A stretch of 64,000 nt of DNA from Schistocerca nitens (Eukaryota; Arthropoda; Insecta; Orthoptera; Acrididae), in contig NC_064616.1 of NCBI RefSeq assembly GCF_023898315.1, positions 708,751,389-708,815,388 of the forward strand, in the 5' to 3' direction. Below the pieces are notes generated by a model. That model searched no databases. It worked only from the letters and a program-made list of their open reading frames with translations, and was not told the origin of the DNA. The position numbers were made by a program, and so were the translations under genes. Positions 32,627 to 44,868 of the stretch are shown piece by piece. The stretch's first letter is position 1. Every line of letters starts with the position of its first letter.

Positions 32627-34044
32627 CTCCTGGAAATTGAAATAAGAACACCGTGAATCCATTGTCCCAGGAAGGGGAAACTTTATTGACACATTCCTGG
32701 GGTCAGATACATCACATGATCACACTGACAGAACCACAGGCACATAGACACAGGCAACAGAGCATGCACAATGTCGGCACTAGTACAGTGTATATCCACC
32801 TTTCGCAGCAATGCAGGCTGCTATTCTCCCATGGAGACGATCGTAGAGATGCTGGATGTAGTCCTGTGGAACGGCTTGCCATGCCATTTCCACCTGGCGC
32901 CTCAGTTGGACCAGCGTTCGTGCTGGACGTGCAGACCGCGTGAGACGACGCTTCATCCAGTCCCAAACATGCTCAATGGGGGACAGATCCGGAGATCTTG
33001 CTGGCCAGGGTAGTTGACTTACACCTTCTAGAGCACGTTGGGTGGCACGGGATACATGCGGACGTGCATTGTCCTGTTGGAACAGCAAGTTCCCTTGCCG
33101 GTCTAGGAATGGTAGAACGATGGGTTCGATGACGGTTTGGATGTACCGTGCACTATTCAGTGTCCCCTCGACGATCACCAGTGTACGGCCAGTGTAGGAG
33201 ATCGCTCCCCACACCATGATGCCGGGTGTTGGCCCTGTGTGCCTCGGTCGTATGCAGTCCTGATTGTGGCGCTCACCTGCACGGCGCCAAACACGCATAC
33301 GACCATCATTGGCACCAAGGCAGAAGCGACTCTCATCGCTGAAGACGACACGTCTCCATTCGTCCCTCCATTCACGCCTGTCGCGACACCACTGGAGGCG
33401 GGCTGCACGATGTTGGGGCGTGAGCGGAAGACGGCCTAACGGTGTGCGGGACCATAGCCCAGCTTCATGGAGACGGTTGCGAATGGTCCTCGCCGATACC
33501 CAGGAGCAACAGTGTCCCTAATTTGCTGGGAAGTGGCGGTGCGGTCCCCTACGGCACTGCGTAGGTTCCTACGGTCTTGGCGTGCATCCGTGCGTCGCTG
33601 CGGTCCGGTCCCAGGTCGACGGGCACGTGCACATTCCGCCGACCACTGGCGACAACATCGATGTACTATGGAGACCTCACGCCCCACGTGTTGAGCAATT
33701 CGGCGGTACGTCCACCCGGCCTCCCGCATGCCCACTATACGCCCTCGCTCAAAGTCCGTCAACTGCACATACGGTTCACGTCCACGCTGTCGCGGCATGC
33801 TACCAGTGTTAAAGACTGCGATGGAGCTCCGTATGCCACGGCAAACTGGCTGACACTGACGGCGGCGGTGCACAAATGCTGCGCAGCTAGCGCCATTCGA
33901 CGGCCAACACCGCGGTTCCTGGTGTGTCCGCTGTGCCGTGCGTGTGATCATTGCTTGTACAGCCCTCTCGCAGTGTCCGTAGCAAGTATGGTGGGTCTGA
34001 CACACCGGTGTCAATGTGTTCTTTTTTCCATTTCCAGGAGTGTA
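32623..34044 (-). mobile_element. Tc1-like transposon, nearly full length, broken transposase
   Basis: TIRs: CATACTCCTGGAAATTGAAA at 32623 and the complement of ACACTCCTGGAAATGGAAAA at about 34044, flanked by TA. The transposase is on the minus strand: it starts MPRQRGREPYVQLTDFERGR at about 33799, with a helix-turn-helix (MREAGWTYRRIAQHVG). The DDE core follows at 33298-32780 with VMVWGAISYTGR, QQDNARPHVS and SPDLSPIEHVWDWM. At least one frameshift in 33300-33470 separates them. It is a different Tc1 subfamily from the element at 4.0-5.7 kb, with different TIRs. Confidence 0.92.
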
Positions 34045-34095
34045 TAATTTTTTACTATTTTTCAATATTTTCTTCTTTGTTTTCACACACACATG

Positions 34096-34405
<310 letters not shown>

Positions 34406-34486
34406 ATTCTACGCAAAAATATTTACACGACACACACTTACACACGCACAATCACATCAGACATCACATGCGCACACACACATACA

Positions 34487-36416
34487 TCATCATCATCATC
34501 TTGGACAGTTTCCAGCCAGTGGCTGGGTCTGTCAGGAACACAAGCCTCTACATCGTGTTCTGTCTTTCCACCATTCCCCCTCTTCCACCTTCGTCCAGTT
34601 CTCTCCTCTTCTCGTCACACATTCCTTCACTCCCTTCACCCATCTATCTCTTGGTCTTCCTCTGGGCCTCTTCCCCTCCAGTTGCAGATCAAACATCCTC
34701 TTTGGAATTCTTCCCTCATCCATTCTCTTCATGTGTCCATACCACTGCAGTCTTGATTTTTCTATCCTGTCCTGTACTGGTTCCTCCTTTAGTCTTTCCC
34801 TCACATACACATTTCGCAATCTGTCTCGTCTTGTTACACTCAACCTGCTCCTCTGGAACTTCATTTCACTAGCCTGTATTCTACTCTTGTCGCTTCTGTG
34901 CATTACCCTTGTCTCACTTCCGTATGCCAATATGGGGACAAAGTACGTTCGGTATATAATTCCCTTGGATTTCTGTGGCACCTCCTTGCTCCAAATAAGC
35001 CCCCTAATGCATTTGTAGAACTGCCCTGCTTTTCTGCACCTTTCATTTATTTCCATTGCGTTTCCCCCCTTACTTTCAATCATGCTTCCCAGGTACTTGA
35101 AGTTCTCTACCACTTGTAGTTTTTCCCCTCCACAAGTTATATCCACATTTGGCCTATTCTTCTTCCTTGTTGTGACAATTATTTCACTTTTCTTTGCAGA
35201 GAAATGCATTCCATATTGTGCTGCCGTTGCCTCCCATACATCTAACTGCTCTTGCACCTCCTTCTCGCAATTTCCCCATAACATCAGGTCATCGGCAAAA
35301 AGCACTGCTTTCATTTTATGATCTCCAATTGCATCTGATACTTGCTGTAGGATTTCATCCATAACAATAATAAACAATAAAGGCGAAAGTGCACTTCCCT
35401 GTCGCAGCCCATTTTCCAGCTTGAACCATGCAGTACGTTCCCTCCCCACTTTCACACAACTCTCACTTCCCTCATACATTTTTCTGACTTTTCGTGTTAT
35501 CTCTTCATCTATCCCTTTTGCGTTCAGCACATCCCAGAGTTTGTCCCTACAGATACTGTCATACGCCTTCTCAATATCTAAAAAGGCCATGATTAAGTCC
35601 TTCCCGTACTCATAGTGCCTTTCCTGCAGTTGCCTTACCGCAAATATGAGGTCCGTTGTTGATCTTCCCGGTCTGAAACCATACTGCTCCTCTTGCAGTC
35701 TACTTTCAATACTGCTTCTTATTCTCTTCTCCACGATCTTTTCATAGATTTTTCCACAGTGGCATAGCAGGGTGATTCCTCTGTAGTTCTCACATCTCCT
35801 TTTATCCCCTTTCTTGAAGATCGGGACTATAATTCCTTTCTTCCAATCCTCAGGAATTCTGTTCTCCTTCCACACCACCCTCAGCACTCTGTATAGCCAC
35901 TGGGTTCCTACTTCTCCCGCTGCTCTTATCATATCCACTGTTACTTCGTCCCAACCTGGTGCCTTGCCCCCTTTCATCCTCTTTATGGCTTCTTCCACTT
36001 CATTCCAAGTTAGATCACCAATTTCCCCACTATTATAATCCTCTGCTGCCTTAGGCTCTCCATCGCTGTTAGTTACCCGCTCGGCGGCATTCAACAGATC
36101 TTCAAAGTACTCCTTCCAAATCTTTTTGAGCTCATGCATTTCCTCCACAACTCTTCCATTATTATCCATGATCCTCAGGCACTCGCTTCTGTCGTTCCTC
36201 TTATTTCTTACCATGGTGTAAAGTACTTTTTTGTTCCCTTCACTGTCCTCTTCTAACATTCTTGTCCATTTTTCCATCCACTTCTTCTTCTCCGCCCTTA
36301 CTATGGTCTGTGCCGCTTTCTTGCTTTCCTTATATTTTACCCTAGCTTCCTCTGTTCGGGTCTGGAACCATTCTCTGAAGGCTTTGTTCTTTCGTAGTAC
36401 TGTGTAAAGAGGCAGT
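34487..36416 (-). mobile_element. LINE with intact RT ORF inside the Polinton
   Basis: A 5'-truncated non-LTR element of a third type. The 3' tail is (GATGAT)n, seen on + as CATCATCATCATC at 34487-34500. A possible 11-bp target duplication ACACACATACA lies at 34476-34486 and 36417-36427, but both lie in simple sequence. It separates the rightward capsid module from the leftward polymerase module of the Polinton. Confidence 0.88.
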
Positions 36417-36430
36417 ACACACATACACAA
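34532..36430 (-). CDS. LINE reverse transcriptase ORF, uninterrupted
   Basis: 632 codons without a stop. RT motifs in order: [93 protein letters not shown] (motif A Asp), [33 protein letters not shown] (FADD intact), [10 protein letters not shown], then the C-terminal tail [19 protein letters not shown]. The AP endonuclease part is absent and the first dozen residues ([12 protein letters not shown]) probably read partly through flanking DNA, so the protein is a truncated RT although the catalytic motif is present. Sequence style suggests an RTE-like clade. Confidence 0.88.
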   Translation of the reverse strand: MCMCVLPLYTVLRKNKAFREWFQTRTEEARVKYKESKKAAQTIVRAEKKKWMEKWTRMLEEDSEGNKKVLYTMVRNKRNDRSECLRIMDNNGRVVEEMHELKKIWKEYFEDLLNAAERVTNSDGEPKAAEDYNSGEIGDLTWNEVEEAIKRMKGGKAPGWDEVTVDMIRAAGEVGTQWLYRVLRVVWKENRIPEDWKKGIIVPIFKKGDKRRCENYRGITLLCHCGKIYEKIVEKRIRSSIESRLQEEQYGFRPGRSTTDLIFAVRQLQERHYEYGKDLIMAFLDIEKAYDSICRDKLWDVLNAKGIDEEITRKVRKMYEGSESCVKVGRERTAWFKLENGLRQGSALSPLLFIIVMDEILQQVSDAIGDHKMKAVLFADDLMLWGNCEKEVQEQLDVWEATAAQYGMHFSAKKSEIIVTTRKKNRPNVDITCGGEKLQVVENFKYLGSMIESKGGNAMEINERCRKAGQFYKCIRGLIWSKEVPQKSKGIIYRTYFVPILAYGSETRVMHRSDKSRIQASEMKFQRSRLSVTRRDRLRNVYVRERLKEEPVQDRIEKSRLQWYGHMKRMDEGRIPKRMFDLQLEGKRPRGRPRDRWVKGVKECVTRRGENWTKVEEGEWWKDRTRCRGLCS

Positions 36431-36539
36431 AAAATTAATTACACTATGAGAAAAGGGTCATACTACTACTCTGCAGACTCTCTCTCTCTCTCTTTCTCTC
36501 CCTCTCTCTCAATCAGAGTCCCCCACCCCTTCTTTCGCT

Positions 36540-39500
36540 ACAAGTGAGTAGTGTGAGTACGGGTGAGTTTCAATCCCGTCACCGTAAATGACCCTTTTAT
36601 CGTCATGAGGTGACAGACCGATTTTAGACTGTAGTACAGTGTACACTTCGTGTTATATCGATCGAATACTGATCTGCCGTACCATATGTGGCAGCTGTGG
36701 TGCAGCACCACGAACACCACTCCGCAGGCATCGCAAGTAGTCTTCCAAAGGTAGGGCTCTCGATGCCGCGCGACACACTGCCTCTGGGTGGCACCTTCGA
36801 ATGTGCGATATGCATACATTTTTGACCGTAGACCTACAAACTCCACAAACATTCGACTCGTCCTTCATGAGACCTATAATCTTCTTGTTCTGCGGAATAA
36901 TAGCATAAGGATTATCAGCCGCATATGAGGACGTGTCGAATTCATTACTGTGGCACCTAATTACTTCATATGGATCACGGTCATTCATCCAATAGATGAA
37001 GCTCTCTGTATCCATATTAAGTAATTTTGGATCTGCGAAATGAGTTTTAGTAAACTCATAATGAAAGCGGTATATGTGGAGTTTGGATAGGTCTAGTATG
37101 CACATCCCCACATACATAGCTTTCGTAAACTCTACTGCAGTCTTAACCATCTCCACAGCGACCAAGTTCTCATTGAATATGGTGACCCGCTTAAAATTTG
37201 GTGTGGCAATGCATTTCTTACGCCATAACGCCCATCCCCTTCGGTTCTAATAAAAATTTAATGTTGCCCCCTGCAATTCTCCATAGTTTTACCGAAATTT
37301 GAATTATTAATTAATTTATAAAAATCTTTCTCAAAGTCGCACATCGCAGAAGCTCTCTGTCTCGTATTCAATATACTCCTTCAACCAGGGGGACTGCTTG
37401 AAGGCGATTTCCCGGGTGATACTAACCAGCTCCATACGCAAGCTGAGGCATTGCTGGAGGTTACAATAATGAATAATACTCCTCTGCTTACCCCCCGGCG
37501 TTGTCATCAGTTTTGGTGTGGAGCCTCCTTGTGGAACTAGTTGCTCTGGACACAGCAGCAAATCGGTATGCGCATCATGGAAACTAATAGGGTATGTGAG
37601 TTCTGCCTCTACCACACACCCTACATCAGAATCAGCTGCCATACCCCCCATGATTTTTCCATCTAATCCCTTGCATTCCTCTTTGGACAGCCATAGAAAC
37701 TCGCCAATCGGCAGTGATTACTGCATGGCATGTCCGTGTAAGTTATTCACGTTGAGATACATTATATAACTTGAATCAAGTGATGCGTTGAACCTGTCAC
37801 CCAACCGTGGGTTATTTGCTTTCACATGCCTATGGACACATTGGCAAAGTCCCCTACGGATCCCTCGCTAAGAGAAAAGAAGCATGTCAGGATCCGTTAA
37901 TAATTCGATGCTGCACTTCACTTTCTTGAACATTGTGTCCCAAGACAACCCAGGTGACGTGTAATAAAAGGCAGGATCCAGCGAATATGTGGTCATACAT
38001 AGACTCCGGAACTTCTTGAAAACGTCCGCAAGCAAGTGCACGTCTGTGTCCACGTAAAGCCGTGCGTACTCTCCTAAAGTGGAAATATTGAATTCCCTCC
38101 AGACATTCACGTCATGCTCATACTCCGCATTCGTTATGGCATCGCCTGTGAGGTGGCTGGAGAATGCAGTTATTTTGGGTAGCCTGGTTTCACTGAGTTT
38201 CGTCATACTATCCACATACTCATATGGGAAAACCCCCTTCCCAGTCACAAACTGAAACTTTTCCTAGTCGGGAAATGCAGATCGAGTGATATGCATATCC
38301 CCCCGAGGTAGAGTTTCAGTAAGTTTCTGGAGTGGTGCCTGCAGAAAAAGTAGCTTATCAAGGAAGCGGAACGTCATTCTTGGCGTCATTGGTTTGGAGA
38401 ATGAAATATACTTCTCGACGCTCTCAGGTAGGACACTCACCTGATCTCTCTCTAAACCGAAATCAGCCAAGTGCTCAACTAGAAAGCGAGCGTCATATGC
38501 ACTTAAATTGTGGAAGAAAACAGGTATGTGCCTAGGTAGCTGTTACTTCAAATTGCACGTGTTGTGAGCTGCACCACGGAAATTCCCCGTAAGATGACAG
38601 TGATCCTCACGAGGAGTTTCCGCATTTCTGTCTAATGGCAGCCCACAAATATGACAATCAGTGGCGTTATTATACAAATCTTCATTCTCCTTCGATTTGG
38701 TCATGGGAACGTTGCCACTGTAAAGCTTATCAACCTACCATGAAAATTTTCAAGCTCAGAGAGCAACCAAACTGCAGGATTATCCCCGATGTAAGATTTG
38801 TATTGGTCAAGATTGGAGTCATACGACGATACAATTTGGTATGCTGGCACATATGGTACAGGTTTCTCTGTAAAGATGGTGTGTGAGGTTGTAGGGTCAC
38901 CTTCACAGTGGCTCACAGGAGCGAGGACGCATTCAAAGTCGGCTTACACTACAAACGGGCATCACTCCTGGTGATGAGCATTCTCAAACTTAATGAATTT
39001 GTTTTCCTCAGTAGGTATAATAACACGTACCAGATCTTTGCAGTGTTCTAGATGCGTAGCTAATAACTTGTCTGAGGAGAAATAATTGAGGCACATTAAA
39101 CAAATATGTTTTGGACGACAATTAGTTGATAGTTGGGAGGAAAGGAGTTGGGACATGTCCTTGATCCAAACATAGTGATAATTAACACCTGCAGAGAGGA
39201 GCAGCATTTTTACATGCAGCTGACGCTCATCGGCAAATTTTGAGAATTGGAGGGGCCCGACGACGATGTGCTTGTCTTGCTCATCTGAGTTGCTTTTCTT
39301 CTCCAGGCCATAAACATGAATCAATATGTCGGTATTCTGGGCCTCAAATTTAGGTATGTCCTGAATCTTGATGGGGAAATCTATACCATCAAAGTTATGA
39401 CACGAATGAATATTATCACCTACATGGTATTTACTGGGACACTCAGAATGATTTCTGTAATTTTACTTTCTTTTTCAAGCCAGGATTAGCCATGCAAAAT

Positions 39501-40100
39501 AAGCTTGATCATTTCTATTTTCAACATTGATGCATGCCTGTTTATTAGCTGTATCTTTAGGGAGCTTGAAATAGCTAGACCCTCCATTTACCGGATTGTA
39601 GACATGTATATGGATGTCCAGGTGTAGAATGCTGCTGAGTACTTTAGCTGAGCCTTTCACTTCCATCTCTGAAAACCGGTCCAATATAGCACTCAAGATG
39701 GATTTACGAAACCACTCTGCAATTGATGTGCTCCACGTTATCACGCCATTTTCCCCCCAAAGATAATGAATACTCATCCCTCCAGCGCCAGACTCAACTT
39801 TCAGGGCGTGCTATAATTAAATGCCAAGCACTGCACCGCATTTAATGGTGAGACACCACGGATCACTGACTACCTTGAGCAGCTCTGTTACCACGACAGG
39901 AAGGCATGCGCTTAGAAATCCAAAAGGATTGCAGTACCCTCCTGTCGGGTTTTCGATCCTGGTGAACGAGATTCGCTCCTCAAAGGCGTCGGCAATCACC
40001 GAGTACTGCAACTGCGGTATGGTGTCACTGACCTGATGTCCTTCACTAAAAGGATGGGGGAGAGAACTGCCACTAGCCACAAGATCTTCACTAATACTAT
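36540..40100 (-). pseudogene. Polinton family B DNA polymerase, many breaks
   Basis: Protein-primed-type PolB that would replicate the element. N-terminal region at 40080-39475 (RISFTRIENPTGGY; YFKLPKDTANKQACINVENR). At 39324-38962 a zinc-finger-like segment (HICLMCLNYFSSDKLLATHL). Exonuclease motifs: ADFECVL at about 38945, FFHNLSAYDARFLVEHLADF at about 38515-38455, and the third in 38248-37868 (LGEYARLYVDTDVHLLADVF). Polymerase motif A region YLNVNNLHGHAMQ near 37750 followed by a stop; LTYPISFHDAHTDLLLCPEQ at about 37600; motif C at about 37015 reads MDTES where the family has Asp-Thr-Asp. The C-terminal end passes NPYAIIPQNKKIIGLMKDES and ends about 36540 with a Cys/His-rich tail. Repeated frameshifts and stops. 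Confidence 0.9.
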
Positions 40101-40119
40101 TATAACTATAACTATTCGA

Positions 40120-40445
40120 CGGGGGTGAGGTGGGTAGGCGTGAGTGCTGTACCTAATTTGACAGTGCAGGAGGAAACGCCTGCGAATCCAGCAGCGGTGA
40201 GCGAGCGGCGGCCCGTGGAGGCCTGAGTGATGGGCTGGCAGCCGGTCACCAGTGAGAGCAGCCTGTAGCGGGGTCGGTCCCCAGTGCAGCAGCCGTGGCC
40301 GCTGCAGCGTGTGCTTCCCGCGCGGCGACTAGCGGCGCCCTTATAGGAGATGCACGCCTTTCCGGACACCGCTTTGATAAGGATTTAGCTGCCACCGGTA
40401 TGCGCACAGTGCCATGTTAAGGCGCGACCGCTGTAGAAGAAGAGC
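40120..40445 (-). promoter_or_regulatory. GC-rich segment upstream of the polymerase, possible promoter
   Basis: A GC-rich island in AT-rich DNA, just upstream (minus strand) of the PolB start. On the minus strand CTCCTATAAGGGCGCC at about 40350-40335 offers a TATA-like element. It overlaps the last exon of the spliced gene described next. It could be a promoter for the polymerase; this is inference from position and composition. Confidence 0.35.
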
Positions 40446-41429
40446 AAGTAGAGATAAAATATATAAGTACATTGTCTACTGCTGCTGGCGAGGTGAAGAA
40501 AATGAATTCTAACGATCACGCATGATTATAAGGAGGGTGAGCAATTACCTTTTTCGCTCTGGCTCCAGGACATAAACAATTCGTCAGGTGACTCCACCGC
40601 CCCCTCAAAAAAATCATGGCAATCGTCGAATAGGAGTGATTTATCTTGTTGATCATCGCCTAGAAGAAACAAGATATATAAATCGATTTGTTAGAGAAAA
40701 AAGAACTCCCTATACTACTACTACTAGCACTACTAATAGGGGAAGTTAATCTTTTTTTAAACTTACAAGTATGCTGCCTGGCCATCTCATTATTATTTGT
40801 TGGACGCTGCTCCTGCATCCGCCGATGAACAGCCTCCAGCTTCCTATCCATCAAATCCAGATCGCCTAGAGCTGTTCCTGTAACAGGATGAGATATAATT
40901 TTATTTATTTTGAATGCTTAGTTACACTGCAAGATCACAAACATGGATATTTTTCTCTGTACTTACGTGAGTGATGTTGGTTATCTACAGCAATGGGCTG
41001 AACACAATTATCTGCTGCAGCATTGCTACGTCGAACATCCCCCAGCTCTGCATCCAAATCGATTTGAATTTGCCTTAAGTGATCTAGAAACAAAAAAAGT
41101 ATGAAATAAGAAAAACTTTTGAATGGCTAATATAGAAGAAGAAGAAGAAATTATAATGAAAATCATACTCACAAGACAGCTCCAACTATGCATCAAACAC
41201 AGAAGACTGGACTTCCAGAGCCATTTGCGGTCCTGCTCGCTCCTTACATTGGAGGATGAAATCCGCGAGTTGTACTATAACAAGGAGACAGAATTAATGA
41301 GGCGAATTTAACATAAATACAAAAATTCACACTCAAAATAGAAATTATTTACTCACTTGGCAATCCCATATCCTGAACTCTAAGTCTGTTCCCACTAGAT
41401 TCTGAGGTGTTAGAGTTAACTCTCTTCAT
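40417..41429 (-). CDS. Small spliced gene in the Polinton right arm, unrecognised
   Basis: Six coding exons can be read on the minus strand with consensus splice sites: 41429-41357, 41274-41173, 41083-40967, 40877-40767, 40659-40549 and 40430-40417 (TAA). Donors are GTGAGT, GTGAGT, GTAAGT, GTAAGT and GTAATT; acceptors have pyrimidine tracts (TTTGTTTCTAG, CTTCTTCTACAG). Every exon ends one base into a codon and each next exon supplies two bases, so all five introns share one phase. The total is 175 codons plus stop. The frame is open except one TAG within exon 2 at about 41187. Start MKRVNSNTSESSGN. The product is hydrophilic with an acidic C-terminal half (DLMDRKLEAVHRRMQEQRP; SLLFDDCHDFFEGA) and no known domain. 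It could be a regulatory early gene of the Polinton or a captured gene. Confidence 0.6.
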
Positions 41430-42470
41430 CTTTGCAGGTATAGAAGAAATAGCGAATACACACACAAACGATGTGACAAACAACAGATGATTCAGAAACA
41501 GTGCTGGAGAGTGATTCCTTGTATAGATGTGATGACGTAGTATCATGTGATATCAGTGTGAACCAATGGGTGTTGAGGAATCGACTCACTAGCATCCCTA
41601 GTGACTGAAAGCTGAGGTAGTCAGATGTTTCCATTACCTCGAGGAGAGCTGAGCCTATGATAAATTATCAATTTACAACTAAATAATTCATACTATGAGT
41701 GAAGATGCTATTTGGAATAGACACTGTATGATATTGAATTCAGCCTTTGAATCTGAAGTCATTATGTGTGTATATTACGAACTCATCTGAGGAGGAAGCA
41801 ATTAGGTATATTCTTGACCAAGGATTTATTGCATCTCGCTTAAAGTCTGTGAGCTTAGTGATTTTTTCGAACGTGAATGCCATATATGTATAATTCTAGG
41901 TTGCTGGTATTAAGACTAGTGTTTATTAGAGTTAGTTTAGCTTCGTAAACACTGAAGCAAATCATTTAGAAAGTCTTGAGATGATAAAATGCAGAATTTC
42001 TTTTTTAGTATTTAGGAATAGTGTACAGCATAAAAGATGGAATTCTGGGCTATTTTCGTAACCAGTTTATGTTAGGGCATGAATTTTTCTATGGAGACAT
42101 CAAGAAAGCGAAGGTTAAGTATTTGTGGGACACTAGAATTTCCGAGAGTTCGACTAGGTTCTTATTTTCTACATAGTGATGTTAGTAGGGAACTTTGTTT
42201 CATCCACTTATGGCGGTACGTAGATAGGAGCGCGCGATGAGTCACACGTACCCCATTTGAATTGCGAGCAGGTTTCTAGAGGATGATCTGTGACATCAAC
42301 ATGCACGTGCGGGCTATATGCTGTACTGTCAGTATGCGCATGGGAGGGCTATACACATCAGGCGTGGTACGTTAGGATGGCGTGGAAAGAGGGGGCAACG
42401 CGACATCTCTCTCTCAGTGCTTGACTGCAGGTAGGGCGAGGGGAGACGCGCGTTTCACTTACTACGAGCG
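41430..42470. other. Polinton right arm, no further gene recognised
   Basis: Upstream of the spliced gene. A TATA-like CTATACAAG (minus, about 41529-41521) lies about 95 bases before the ATG of that gene. The rest (41640-42470) shows only short ORFs and no domain. Confidence 0.4.
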
Positions 42471-42712
42471 ACGATCTTGGATTACGTAATGGAAGTGTGC
42501 TCTGGCTGTGTCCTAGACAACGTGGTGAACACATGCTTGCCAACATCTTGGGTGACGTTACGGATGACAGTGTCGTCTGCTGCCGGTACTATGTACCGAA
42601 CCACGTGGTGAACGTACTGTTTGCTGCCATCTTGGACGACAGCTCCCTCTGGGTACTAGACCATGTGGTGAACACAATGTATGCCACCATCTTGGATAAT
42701 GGTACTAGTGTC
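42471..42712 (-). repeat. Right inverted terminal region with tandem units
   Basis: On the complement it follows the left end: AGTACCATTATCCAAGATGG, GTGTTCACCAC, CCAGAGGGAGCTGT, and TTCCATTACGTAATCCAAGA at the inner side. Unlike the left end it holds three copies of a GTGGTGAAC...CCATCTTGG unit (around 42521, 42606 and 42666), two more than the left end at the same place. Confidence 0.75.
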
Positions 42713-42816
42713 ATCATTTAGAAAGATCGACATTTATTTGCTAGTGAATATATATGCATACAAACACATCTGACAATATTTATATGGGAATAAATAGAGC
42801 CTCTTTACCTTAACCA

Positions 42817-44405
42817 TTGTGTTTTTTTCATTATGTAACGAATAACCTCATAAACAACTGTATTCTTTTAAGTAAATTAAAATATTATGGCGTCACTGGT
42901 AGTGCTGCAAAGAGGTTTCAGTCATATCTTACTAACAGAAAGCAAAGGGTGTCATTACGTAACACTTTAGCAGTAGGCAATCAGACATCATCTGACTGGG
43001 AAGAAATTACATGTGGTGTTCCTCAAGGTTCCATACTAGGTCCACTACTGTTTCTTGTGTATATTAATGACCTGTCATCTGTTACATTACCAGATGCCAA
43101 GTTTGTCTTATTTGCAGATGATACAAAGATTGCAATAAGGAGTAAATCAAATATAAATTTAGAAAGGGCAGCTAATCAAATTTTTACTGACATTCATAGC
43201 CAATTCACTGTCATTAAACTTTGAAAAGACCCACTATATGCAGTTCAGAACTTCCAAGAGATTTCCTTCTGGTGTGTGTATAAAATATGATGACATGGAA
43301 ATAGGAGAAGTTGAGATTGTAAAATTCTTGCGATTACAACTTGATAATAAATTCAGTTGCGAGCAACATACTAACGAACTGCTAAAGCGCCTAATCAAGT
43401 CTGTGTTTGCAAATGATGTCAGACATAGGAGATATAAATATAAAAACTGGCATATTTTGCTTATTTTCACTCCATTATGTCATATGGTATCATATTTTGG
43501 GGTAACTCTACAAACAGAGAAAAAAATTTTAGAGTACAGAAGTGTATAACAATAGTAATGAGTAGTGTAAATCCAAGAACATCATGTCGAAACCTATTCA
43601 AAGAATTGGGCTTATTAACCACAGCTTCTCAGTATATTTATTTCTTGATGCAGTTTGTTGTAAATAGTACATTTCTTTTTCCAACTAACTGCTTAGTACA
43701 CAGTATCAATACTAGGAATAAGAACAACATACATAAAGATTTAAAATCATTTACTCTTGCCCAGAAAGGAGTCCAGTATTCAGCAACGCATATTTTCTAT
43801 AAGTTACCAGCAACCATTAAGAGTTCAGTTTCAGACGAAGCACAATTTAAACATAATTTAAAAGAATTGTTGGTGGCCAACTCCTTCTATTCCATCCATG
43901 AGTTTCTCAACAAGTGCAGTAGACTATTTAATGAAAATTTATTATAGTTCAATTTTTGGCAATACTTGGTTGTAACAGCCAAGTAACTACCTACTGTGTG
44001 AATGATGGATATATGGAAAGCAGATGTAAGACTTAAGTCTGTAAATAGTGGAAGTTGAATTTTAAATCTTGTACATAATCTGACTGCTCTTAACTGAGGA
44101 TCACTGAAATGAATAATTTACTTTAATTTTTGACAATACTTGGTTGTAATAGCCAAGAAACTAGCAAATGTCTGAATGATGGATTTAATGAAAGCAGATG
44201 TAAGTATTAAACACGTAAATATTAGAAGTTTAAATTTAATTCATGTACATAATTTTACTGTTTATTGACTGGGGATCATTAAAATTAATGAAACTCAAGT
44301 TTTTCTAATTACATTTTTGTAATGTGTTTATCTGACATATTCCACACCCAGGAGGATTCCCTCTTTTATGGGTCTATTTAATGAATAATTAATCTAATCT
44401 AATCT
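42817..44405 (+). mobile_element. 5'-truncated LINE with TAATC tail
   Basis: The + strand RT remnant: 42817-43224 has KYYGVTGSAAKRFQSYLTNR, CGVPQGSILGPLLFLVYIND and FVLFADDTKIAI (FADD intact). Frame changes lead to 43238-43549 and 43477-43947 (CITIVMSSVNPRTSCRNLFK), which are the C-terminal region. The 3' end at about 44388-44405 has three AATCT units, like the minus-strand fragment at 29710. It starts about 100 bp outside the Polinton end. An imperfect repeat in its 3' untranslated part (about 43950-44060 and 44115-44215, both with TTGACAATACTTGGTTGTAA-like sequence) is visible. Confidence 0.88.
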
Positions 44406-44719
44406 CTTTCTCCTTCATTAGAACTGATTTGTTCACTTAAAATGTTATGTAATGAAAACTGCTTCATCAGCTTAAGTTCATATTTATACACAGTGTAAGA
44501 ATCAGTTCTGTTCCCTTACTGTAAAACCTAAATAATTTTTCGCTATCAGGTATCTGACCTCAATGAAAAAAATTCAAGTCATCATGCAACATTTGTAATT
44601 CGCCACGAAAACAAAGCAAAATAATTATATGAGATAATGATATTGTGTGTGGATAGTCTGGGAACCGACCTGCATGGAGTGCAGTAACATGATGCAAATC
44701 TTTTTAGGTGGCTCAACTT

Positions 44720-44868
44720 TCGAGATTGATTGTCAATGATGATGAAATGATAATGAAGACAACACAACATCTGGTCCTATAGCAGAGAAAACCTCTGACC
44801 TGACCGAGAGTCGAACCTGGGCCCCTTGCATGGCATTCCGTCGTGCTGACCACTCAGGCGGACTTACA
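44720..44868 (-). repeat. tRNA-derived SINE, second family
   Basis: On the minus strand: head TCCGCCTGAGTGGTCAGCAC, B box GGTTCGACTCTC, then GAGGTTTTCTCTGCTATAGG and a tail with ATCATCATTGAC. The body differs from the SINEs at 4-28 kb. No clear TSD found. Confidence 0.75.

Noticed and set aside
37518..37769. Plus-strand ORF in the polymerase region
   Set aside because: Antisense shadow of PolB coding.
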